In this document: positions 46,013 through 55,199 of the stretch, piece after piece
Layout of the letters: every line of letters starts with the position of its first letter
Numbering within the stretch: the first letter of the stretch is position 1
Assembly (NCBI GenBank): GCA_020747015.1
Contig: JAGTJM010000013.1
Location: 711,086 to 775,085 of the forward strand
DNA: 64,000 bases
Reading direction: 5' to 3'
Origin: Pyrenochaeta sp. MPI-SDFR-AT-0127
Taxonomy: Eukaryota > Ascomycota > Dothideomycetes > Pleosporales > Cucurbitariaceae
Translations under genes and position numbers: made by a program
The notes under the pieces: generated by a model
Told to the model about the DNA's origin: nothing
Database searches by the model: none
What the model saw: only the letters and a program-made list of their open reading frames with translations

Positions 46013-49000
46013 TGTAACGAACGTCATATAGAAATAGGGACGCACACGCGTTCCTACAGGATGAAGGGTCCTACTTAGGTAGTATTAGACCTACCTCTAA
46101 TACTGCCCCGAATAGGCCCCGTTACCCCTATTTCTCTATATATAAAGATAGCTCTTTAGTAGTAGATAGTAGGATAAGTTCTTCTTATCCTTCTATACTA
46201 GACCTATAGGAATAGAGGTATTCTTAGTTATCTACTATAGTATATACTCCTATATACCTTTAAGTTATATTTAGATCCTTTTTAGAACCCTTTAGTACCT
46301 ATATTATTATATACATAGAGAGAGTAGGAAATAAGCGTATAGGAGAGTTATAAGTATAATTATAATATCTTCTTATAGGAGTAAGCGCGTTATATATAGA
46401 CTATAACGTATTCTACTATAAAGTAGGCTATTATAATAGACTTAGGCTTTTACCTATTAAAAGGCTAGAGGTCCTTAGTAGAGTAGCTATAGTATAAAGT
46501 AGCTAGTATCTATTAAAAGGCTTAGAGTCCTTAGTAGAGTAGCTACGATATAATATCTCTAAACTATACTACTAACGTAGGGTTAGGTTACCCCTAGGAG
46601 TAAAGTGTTAAAAGGGCTTTAGGTCCTTAGTAGAGTGGCTACAATATAAAGCAGCTGGTATTACTAAGGAGTCCTTTCTTAGTAGCTTCTAGATTAGAGT
46701 AAGTAGAGATAGATAACGTAGTTGAAGTATTTCTAAGTATTAAATAGTAGTATTTAATAATAACTTAAGGTTGATTATAATATACTATAAGGGTATATTA
46801 CTCTTATCTATATACTTAAGTAGTCCTATAATTCCTATAGTATCCTAGGAGATCCTATATAGGATCTTATAGTATTCTATAGTACTTTATTCCCGTAACG
46901 TAGGATCTCTAGGACTATATAACTCTATAGGGTATATATTATTATTAGCCTACATTTAGGCCTCGCCTAATACCTATATCCCTTCCTCCTCTTTACTTAT
47001 AAGCGCTCGTAGTCCTCGTTATAGGTTCGTAATAATAGCTATAAGAGGCGCAGGAGGCGAGAATATCTCTAGTAACGTAACTATAATACCGCATTAATAT
47101 AGGTAATACAGCGCTAAGTAGAACTAATACGGCGCTAAAAGGAAGCCGAAGGGAAGCTAAAGGGTAAGAATAGAAGAATTATTACTTAGGGAGAAAGAGT
47201 ATATAATAGGCTTAGGTAAAGCCTAAGCCTAAGGAAGGATTAAGGGGGAAGACTAAAAGAGACTAGACTTTAGAGCCTCTTCCGTATATAAGGATAAAAG
47301 GGGTAGTATCCTTCTATAGACTCCTACGGGAAACTTAATACTATCTATTTACGCCTATAAGTATTTAGCTATAGGGCTAGTTTATAATAGGTTTTAACGT
47401 ATACTATCCTATAGCCTTAAATCTAGACTTATATATTACCTATCTAAATATAGCCTCCTATTACTAGCTTACGAAGGTATTTAATTTAACTAATATTATT
47501 ATAGATACATATAGTTAAGCTAGAGTTAAGAATAAATATATTCTTAAGTAGGTATTCTTAACTACTAGTATTAAATATTAATATAGCTATAACTACTTTA
47601 GTAGTTACTATAATATAACCTTCTAGTTAATCTATTAATAGGTCTAGTATTTATAATATTTTAATACACGGCGTAATTAATTATAATATAGAAGAAAGGT
47701 ATAGTTTCTTAGCCTCTAGGCTTAATTCCTATATTACCCTCTATAAGTTATTATTATTATTAATTTTATACTATACTAGTTTTATAATACTTTAATTTAG
47801 CTTAAACTACTTAGGTACCTTATTAGTATATATATAGTAATAGTCTAATAAGTTATAGCGCTATCTATAAGTAGGATAATTATCTTTAGCTACTACTATA
47901 TTCTTAATTAGGAACTACTTAGATTTAGTTATTAGACTATTATATTTTTATTTCTACCTAGGTTTCCCTTAGCTACCCTATAAGGTAGTAGATAGTACTC
48001 TTTCTAATATATTTAGGGTATCCCTATTTTATATACCCTAAATAGATATACTATTAGAGACGTATAATACTTCTTCTATAGTAAAAGTATTCTTCTATAT
48101 ACTCTTTAATAGGTAGGATAGGCTTATATAGTTATAGAAGAGTTTTATTATCTTCTTTCTATTAATAGTTATTCTATTATATCTAGGACTAGAGAAGGTA
48201 GCTATCTATATTAGGGCTACTTTTAAGATAGCGTCTAAAAAGTTATTTTTTATATCTTCTATTATAGTACCTTACTAACCTCTAGGGTTTTAGCTTAGGT
48301 TACTACTTAATTATAGTTAGCTAGCTATATCTCCTAATTACTTAGGGTTCTTATTAGCCTAAGTATAGTATAGTACTTCTCTTATACTTTAGTTTACTCT
48401 TCCTATAGATTAATACCTACTATCTCCTAGAGGGAGATTACCTATTCCTAGACTAACTTATCTAACTTATAGTAGCTTAGTTATAGATAAGGTAAGATAG
48501 TAGCTAGTATATACTTAATTAGCTTCTTATACTTTATCTTTTCTTCTTAATATTCCTTATCTAAAAGCTTATATAATTTAAGGTATATCTTATAGTTATT
48601 ATAGTCCTCTTTATATACTTCCTATCTACTCTAAGAGAGTTTAGAGATTCTTATTAGAATAGTAGTAGAAGAAATCTCCTCTTATTATATTAGTTACTTA
48701 TTTCTATATATTTAAGAGCTTAATATAGTACTCCTTACTAAAACTATTATTATAGGTTAATAATTAGTAATATTTAGTAATTATAGAACTATTAGCTTTA
48801 GTTTTAGTTCTTTAGTACCTTCTAGGTTAATAAGAGACTAGTTCCTTAATAATTTATACTTTATCTTAAACTAGCGGTACTAGACCGTCTAGCTATTATA
48901 ATTAGTTAGGATAACGGTCGCGTCCCTTATACTTAGGGTTGCTATTATTTTAGTATATAATTAAGGTAGTAAGACTCTTAATTATTAGAATTTTATAAAT

Positions 49001-49080
49001 ATTTTAGTTAGAAGGATAATTATTTTATTATAGTTCTTATCTATTATTCTTTTCTATAGCTCCTCTACTTCCAGAGGTTC
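46013..49080. repeat. RIP-saturated repeat relic (retroelement suspected)
   Basis: Extremely AT-rich, with almost no CA or TG dinucleotides: 46141-46260 contains none. CpG is still present. No open frame survives. A TGTAACGA at 46013 resembles the start of some fungal LTRs. Minus-strand readings near 48050-48150 give copia-like fragments (for example NTFTIEEVLYVSN), too weak to name the element. Mutated beyond confident classification. Confidence 0.7.
46455..46662 (+). repeat. three copies of a ~56-bp repeat
   Basis: Units start at 46455, 46511 and 46607. Each contains TTAAAAGG, then TCCTTAGTAGAG and TATAA. The third is separated from the second by about 40 bp and has fewer C-to-T changes. 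Confidence 0.65.
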
Positions 49081-49357
49081 CGTAGATTGCAATAGTAATC
49101 AGTCCTACTATTTATCGCTCTTTCCTTGTATTTGACAATCTGACAGGAGTTGTCAGATAACAGGCGTTACTGGCAGATAACTTGTGTTGCACGTCATCTT
49201 CTTCATTATCAGGGACACCCCCTGGGCGAAAAAAATGGAACAGTTTTTGATGAGTAAGCAGAACATCAAAACAATCCTCGCGTGCCAAAGGCACCTCGCG
49301 CGACGCGTGATAGCTCCACCAATACTGAAGCTTTTTTGATTATTTTTTAATCTAATT

Positions 49358-50680
49358 ATGCGTGAGGTCACCCCAGATCGCCCTTTAAAACCTCATATAG
49401 ATACACGTAAGAGGACGGAGTTTTTGTGGGCATCTGATCACTAGGACGTTGTTGGGGGGGGGGGGGGGGGGGGGGTTCTCGGCGCGTGCGCTCTTTCAAG
49501 AGTTCGATATACCACCTACAACAGCGTACAGAATCCTCAACGATAGGCAGCAGTTTGGAGAGATGGCTGAGTCCCGATCAATTACTCGTCTTAAAAAGCA
49601 GAAAAGGAGAGGATCTAAGGGCTCTGGGCGTCCACGGGTAGTCTCAAATGAGCAGCTCAATGCACTGATCAATGCTCTAAAGATGATCGTACGAAGAAGC
49701 TCTCTACACAGGCCAGGAAGCTTGGTATACAAGCTCATCGATCAACTGTTCGAAGAGCTCTCCTTGAGCTCAGAAATGCTGGTATGCGTAAAGCTGCTCT
49801 CCAGAAGGAGATCACAGATGATCAAGCCATCCAACGAGCTCAGTATACTCTCGATAAACGCTTCTGGCCTATTGAAGGCTACTGGGATGGTGTTGTTTTT
49901 ACAGATGAAGCTCATATGGCCTTGGATGACTTCCCTCAGGAGTGGATCCTACGAGTAATTGGCGAGCGTTTCCACCCAAAAAACATCGTTGAGCAGGAAG
50001 ATCAGAGCGCCAACGTCGTCCATTTTGCTGCCTGGATTAACTACTACGACAAGGCCCCTCATCTAACATTCTATAACGATGAGTACGATGATGTGGTGCC
50101 TGTGAAGCCTCTATCAAAGCCAAGGAGGCGTCCAACTACTGAAACAGAAGAGCAGTATATCAAAAGATTGGCTGAGTGGGAGGCTCAAAAAGCTCGTATT
50201 CTAGAGGTCAAGAAGCCAGGCAACTCTATGAGAGCAAGCTATTATACTGAGAAGCTTCTACCTGTTTACAGAGATGCTATTAAGGATCTTGAGATCAGAA
50301 GTGATCAACTTCGAAGCCATGTACGCCGGCGTGATCGATATAACTGGTACCTAGTAGAAGATAATGATCCCTCTCATGGTACGAAAAACAGCAGCTCTCT
50401 ACCTGCACTCTACCGCCGTGAGCATGGGATCAAGAGACTATATCATCCAGCTAACTCACCTGATCTCAACCCAATCGAAGCCATATGGAACATTATCAAG
50501 GCACGTGTGAGAGAGCAACTTCATGATATCAATACAATAGCTGAGCTAAAAGCTGCTCTACAGCTTCAATGGGCAGCAGTTACCCAAGAGCAGATTGAAT
50601 CTCGCATCAATGAGATGCAGTTTCGATGTGGGCAGGTGTATGATCAGCCTAAAATTCGAGTTAAAACAGACCTCTGGTAA
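49358..50680 (+). pseudogene. Tc1/mariner transposase, disrupted
   Basis: The reading begins at ATG 49358 (MREVTPDRPLKPHIDTRKRTEF), meets TAG at 49442, then a run of 22 G at 49454-49475. It continues in the helix-turn-helix region (FSARALFQEFDIPPTTAYRILNDRQQ). Near 49680 a one-base loss shifts the frame; homology resumes as STVRRALLELRNAGMRKAALQKE. The catalytic domain is then open to its stop: GVVFTDEAH (first Asp), WYLVEDNDPSHG (second Asp), NSPDLNPIEAIWNIIKARV (third acidic). By my count 38 residues separate the second Asp from the Glu of NPIE. It cannot encode a working transposase as it stands. Confidence 0.85.
49454..49475 (+). repeat. 22-nt poly-G homopolymer
   Basis: Uninterrupted G run inside the 5' part of the Tc1 transposase region. 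Could be a real slippage expansion or an assembly artefact. Confidence 0.9.
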
Positions 50681-50876
50681 TACTCACAACACCATAAAAA
50701 CCTCACGATAGCTTGAAATATATATATGAATATTCTATCACCTGAAAAACCGCTCAAAAAACGAGTGCGTTGTGGCTGCATGATGCGACTTCGGTAGGGC
50801 CCCCCACCAAAAAAAGCACTGGCGGGGCATAGGCTTACTCATCAAAAACTGCTCCATTTTTTTCGCCCAGGGGGTG

Positions 50877-52934
50877 CCGGCGTCATGCACGCTTTCCTCA
50901 CCAAATCGATAGCTATACTTGAGGCTATAAAGCAGCACCAATAAGCTACTATCGTACAATTTTTTGGTAGAGAGACGTATAGTGATCAATTTATATATAT
51001 AGCTATAGAAATCGTGATGGTATAGTAATTACGCGGCCACGTCGTGACTGGATTGCTGGTACGGCCGTGGTAGTACTACTAGAGCTTCCACCAACCTGAG
51101 GCTTTCTAGCTACTCTCTTTTTTGAAGCTTGCTTGGCTGAAGCTTTGAGATACCTCTTCTTTCCCTTTTGAGAAGTTTTGAGAGCTTCTTGGAGTCGTTT
51201 TGCTGCCTTCCGTGCTGCCCTTCGTGAGGCTATATCATTAGCCTTAGCAGCTCTCTCTCTTGCTCTCAGTACCTTAGCCTCAGCTCTAGCAGTACGCTTC
51301 GCTTCGATAGCTTCGATTCTAGCTTGCTTCTGCTCACTACGAAGCTGCTTTGCCTCAGGCCTTCTGTTGTTGTAGTTGCTTCTCTTCTAGCTCCTTTGCC
51401 TGTAGTCGATCACGCGCCTCCCTTACTAGGAGACCAGAATACAACACCACCGTGGTATTGCTTAGGCGATTTGAGAGGTAGAGCTTGACTACGCTTTTGA
51501 CGTCTTCCCTCATAGATCAGGCCCTCTCTTAGCATCCCAGCTTCGTGCTCAAGTAGTGATTGACGAACTGAGATTGAGTGGAAGAACTGGCTTAGTTTTT
51601 GAGCTCTTCTATCACGTACTACAGTACGATACAAGCTTTCCGTTTTCCTCCAGTTCGACACGCTTAAGGCTGATGACTCACTATCACTTGAGGAGGCTAC
51701 TTTCCCGAATCGTTGTAGTATTACTTGAGAATCAAGTGGTGATAGCCCAGTTACTTTGAAAGCCTGTACTATAGTAGCTGGCTTGAACGACGTTACCCAA
51801 GCTCATAGAATAGTGGGAAGAAGTCCCTCTTACTCATTGACGTGAGCCCTTGGCACTGTACTATAAAGGCTGAGAGCTCGTTGGAGTAGGCAGTTGGCAG
51901 TGGCTTGAACAAGCAAACGTCAAGTGGCTGTAACGTATGGGTAGCATGAGGTGGGAATACAGCTAGTAGTATTCTTTGCTGGTGGCAGTACTCTATAAAA
52001 TCCATAGTAATATGGGATCCGTGGCCATCTAGGATCAAGAGCCTGTAGCCCCTTCCTGCCTTAACCATAGTACGACGATTGAACACCTGTTTTAACCAAG
52101 CTAGGCCTATCTCATTATTGGTCCAGCCAGAAGAAGAAGCAGTAAATCGTACGTCGTGAGCCTCTGTATCAAAATCTTGAAGCCAGGAATCCTGTATTGA
52201 AGAAGAGTCTGATTGATAGATGAGAGCTGGGTCTAGGTGAGATCCGTCAGCACAGATGCAGGCCAGTAGCGTTATCCACTCTCTATTTCCATCTTGAATC
52301 AGGCTTCCTCGCTTCCCTTTCTCCCATGAGGCATTACTGAAGATCCTTTTTGACCTACTCACTACTCCAAGCATAAAGCCTTTCTCGTCCATATTATACA
52401 TATTATGTGGCTCAACGTTTATATTGCTGAATCTTACTACGCAGCAGATCAAAGTATAGTCTATACTTGAAGGGAGAATCAGCTTAGTGGCGATTACGAT
52501 CCATACCAAGCGTCCATCTTGACTAAAGCTGTGATGGGTGACGCTGTACGAAGCGATCGGCCCAGTTCTTTCCAAGCTCTTTTTTCATGATCTGAGGGCC
52601 AAAATTTCGTATCATAGCTCTGGTGGGTGGTAGGCCTTGCCTAGTAAGGCGTTCTATATATCGTCCAAGCTCCTGTTTTTGTTGTGGAGAAAGATTCTGC
52701 TTTGACGTTATACTGTCCTCTATTGAGCTAGTTTTGCCTCGATATCTTCGACTGAGCGTAGAACGATCACAACCATATTCTGCAGCAAGCGTTGCGTAGC
52801 AAATCTTTTCTTCAGGTCCTAGGGATTCGATAGCTGCAAGCGCAGTCTCAATTGGGCTCATATTGATTGAATTATTGCGCGTCAAAGTTGGTGGTTGATA
52901 ATAGCGTTGGTGGGGAAAGCGTGCATGGCGCCGG
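50877..52934 (-). mobile_element. pogo/Fot1-like DNA transposon
   Basis: A 28-bp inverted repeat at 50877-50904 and 52907-52934 (26 of 28 positions match) encloses a pogo-type transposase pseudogene on the minus strand. The left repeat begins exactly where the Tc1 element's right repeat ends. No TA duplication is visible at these ends, so the true termini may extend further or be truncated. Length about 2.06 kb. Confidence 0.75.
51003..52861 (-). pseudogene. pogo-type transposase (HTH_Tnp_Tc5 plus DDE_1), disrupted
   Basis: N-terminal helix-turn-helix domains (ICYATLAAEYGCDRSTLSRRYRG, GLPPTRAMIRNFG, NWADRFVQRHPSQL) precede the DDE_1 core. Core motifs: YNMDEKGFMLG, YRLLILDGHGSHITMDFIEYC and PPHATHTLQPLDVCLFKPL, which hold the three acidic residues. 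The C-terminus is a long Ala/Lys/Arg-rich coiled coil ending QSRRGRVITIPSRFL at 51003. Damage: two in-frame stops (about 52530 and 52495), a frameshift just before the first core motif, one-base loss near 51815 (YE/WVTSF junction) and another shift near 51365. None looks like a typical RIP change. Non-functional. Confidence 0.85.
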
Positions 52935-53414
52935 GGCGTGCACGGACTGGTGAGCTACGGTATTTTGAGTTTAGCCGTTCTGCAACCCAATCGAAGCGGG
53001 ACGCGACACTCTGAAGTTGTGAACACAACGCGTGCCACTGCAACTTCAACGAGAGCTTGCCGATCTTCTGCTTCCCCAATCATCACTGCGGATTTGCTCT
53101 CTGTTTTACGACTCATTGCGGCATAAGCTGATCTACGCACATAGCCTGTGTTGCCGCCGTCCACTCTATCCTTCTGAGTCCGACAAGCTCTCAAAGGTCT
53201 GCTTTGTGTTCACCCTAAGGGAGACCTGTTTTTAGGAGGGCACTTGAACTTCTTCTGGCGGGAGTAATCGAAGTGACTCTGGTCTGGCCCTCACTTGGGA
53301 TCTGAAGAGTACTCAGGTTGTAGACTCGCGAACGCGGCGTTACCAGAAAGAGCAGTTAGCCAGCTTCCAACCAGTTTTTTGTTTAACGCATTCAGCCCTT
53401 CGGTTCGCCCAAAC
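52935..53414. other. flank between pogo element and F-box gene
   Basis: About 0.48 kb of normal base composition. Overlapping short frames on both strands without motifs; the right half is presumably the promoter of the F-box gene. Confidence 0.5.
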
Positions 53415-54413
53415 ATGTCGACAGACTTGACAATGGACGACCGCACGCGCCTAACAGATGCCCTCATTCAAGCCGCTGCATTCCCTCGCAAGGAATTCCG
53501 TCACGTCATCATCAAGATTCCATCTGCAGAGCACGCTGATGTACTTCCGTCAATCGCGACGCCCTTTTCGCGGACTCCAGATATGGAACTTGGCTCTCTT
53601 GATCGGTTACCCCTCGAGCTCTGGTACGAAACGTTATTCTACCTGGATATGCGCTCTTTATTCATGTTTCGGCAAACAAATCGCAGATCTAGACAGATTG
53701 TAGACTCACTTAAGGAATACCAGTTGGTGATCTCACATGGGCTCGAAGTTCTCTGCGCCTTATTACGAACAGAGCTCGCCGTCCATGTCTCTTTGTTCGA
53801 ATTTTACACTTCACTATGCACAAAGCACTGTGCTCTTTGTGGCCATTTTGCTGGGTTCATTTTCATCCCTACATGGACGCGATGCTGTTCCAAATGCATC
53901 GAGATTGCACCTGAAACTCACCTGCAAACCGTTGCCTCTGTTCGAAGGCGGTTAAACTTGACTCCCGAGGAAATAGCCCAACTGAATCCTTTCACCACCC
54001 TGCTTGGAGTGTATTCGTTGCCAAAACCCGCCATACTTCGCCCCATTATGGTGGTTTCTATTCACCAAGCTATTATGATGTGTAACCGACGACCACGTGC
54101 TCGACCGCGAATCCAGCCAGCGCGCTCAGAACGAGATCGGAAATATAGCTTCGCGGGGTCTTGCGTTCTTCCATACTACCACAAGCAAACCGGCAGAGTC
54201 GAATTCGGGGTGGCATGTTCTGGCTGTGAACTTGCCAGGTACGAGGACCGTGAAATCAATGCCGACAATGTTTTTGAATTCTCGACTCGAGGTAGATTAT
54301 TTTCTGAGAATGGGTTCTTACAACATTTTATCCAGTGCAAACATGCACAAGTTGTATGGGGGTTAAGCAGTAAAACAAACGATGAATGGAATCTGCGGCA
54401 TGTGCGAGGATAG
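53415..54413 (+). CDS. F-box domain protein
   Basis: A 332-residue single-exon protein. The F-box is at about residues 61-95 (LDRLPLELWYETLFYLDMRSLFMFRQTNRRSRQIVDSLKEYQ). It is followed by the arrangement common in fungal F-box proteins: HGLEVLCALLRTELAVHVSLFEFYTSLCTKHCALCGHFAGFIFIPTWTRCCSKCI, with a CxxC/CxxC pair that may bind zinc. A late CxxC (FGVACSGCELARY) precedes HFIQCKH. Such proteins are substrate adaptors of SCF ubiquitin ligases; the target is unknown. ATG 53415 is used; a longer frame to 53295 would need a non-ATG start. It is the only intact-looking host-type gene in the transposon island between the two RIP blocks. Confidence 0.82.
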   Translation: MSTDLTMDDRTRLTDALIQAAAFPRKEFRHVIIKIPSAEHADVLPSIATPFSRTPDMELGSLDRLPLELWYETLFYLDMRSLFMFRQTNRRSRQIVDSLKEYQLVISHGLEVLCALLRTELAVHVSLFEFYTSLCTKHCALCGHFAGFIFIPTWTRCCSKCIEIAPETHLQTVASVRRRLNLTPEEIAQLNPFTTLLGVYSLPKPAILRPIMVVSIHQAIMMCNRRPRARPRIQPARSERDRKYSFAGSCVLPYYHKQTGRVEFGVACSGCELARYEDREINADNVFEFSTRGRLFSENGFLQHFIQCKHAQVVWGLSSKTNDEWNLRHVRG

Positions 54414-54847
54414 GGCAAGGAAATACAACACGTGAGATTCAAGCTGATTGAGGATGGGTTTCTCTGAGGGCACGACGAGTAAAGGGGCTACCATATTGGT
54501 ACGGGGTGAGAGCCCCTCTTCAGCAAATGGATACTCAAAGGGTTCAATTTTGACGTTTCAAAGCGTAACAAAGCCTGCGAATATTATTACCATATCGAGA
54601 AGTTACTATCAGCCTTATGTCTGCTGTCGCGTGCAAGTTTGTGCAAGGTCGATTGATGATGATAATGATGATGTCCATTTGGCTGTGCAGGGGTTTTCGC
54701 CCTATGTAGCCCCACTTCTAGCTGAAACTATTAATTATCTTTGTTCGTATTGGTTCCGAATCTCATTCCTCAGCCCACTCCCTTTCGACCTGTTTATGGA
54801 GTTTGCCCAGACATTCCCACTCTAAGTGGTAATTCTGACATGTGCAC
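54414..54847. other. flank between F-box gene and LINE tail
   Basis: 0.43 kb of normal composition with a GAT-rich patch at about 54654-54672. No gene recognised. Confidence 0.5.
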
Positions 54848-55190
54848 TCAAGATTCAGATGATCGATTTAGCCTCCCTGTCCTGCGTGCGAACTTAATGG
54901 TTGCGCGGACCACAACTAGGTTAGGTTTCCACTGGTTCAAGGGACCGTCCGGGCTAGAACCATCTAGATTTGTATATGGTGATCTCCCACCGAGCATATA
55001 GGATAAGTCACCATATCTGTCTTGTGCTTCTTTAATCATGTCTTCGCGGAGATGTTTATACCTTGGGCACTGGAAGAGAAAGTGCCGTGTGTCCTCCTTT
55101 CCTTGTCCGCATTCGCATTGATCACCCCCATCTGCTCCTATCCTAGTATATGATGCCCCGTGGTATCGACCCCTCATACTCCCTACTTAG
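54848..55190 (-). pseudogene. 3' tail of a Tad-type LINE ORF2
   Basis: Minus-strand reading gives the C-terminal zinc-knuckle and tail of a non-LTR retrotransposon polyprotein: CECGQGKEDTRHFLFQCPRYKHLREDM, LSYMLGGRSP and PNLVVVRATIKFARRTGRL, then a stop. Reverse transcriptase and RNase H would lie further right but that sequence is RIP-saturated. The fragment itself is not visibly RIP-affected, so a junction lies near 55190-55250. Confidence 0.7.
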
Positions 55191-55199
55191 GCAATCGCG

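Larger units (their letters stand above)
49216..50876 (+). mobile_element. Tc1/mariner-like DNA transposon
   Basis: Terminal inverted repeats of 44 bp at 49216-49259 and 50833-50876, nearly identical, each starting CACCCCCTGGGCG and ending in GATGAGTAAGC. They flank a transposase pseudogene read on the plus strand. The TA target duplication expected for the superfamily is not visible at either end. Length 1661 bp. Base composition is normal, so RIP has not hit it although it sits next to a RIP-saturated block. Confidence 0.85.

Noticed and set aside
47990..48160. Copia-like polyprotein fragment on the minus strand
   Set aside because: Only a dozen residues look similar and all context is mutated; not enough to name the element.
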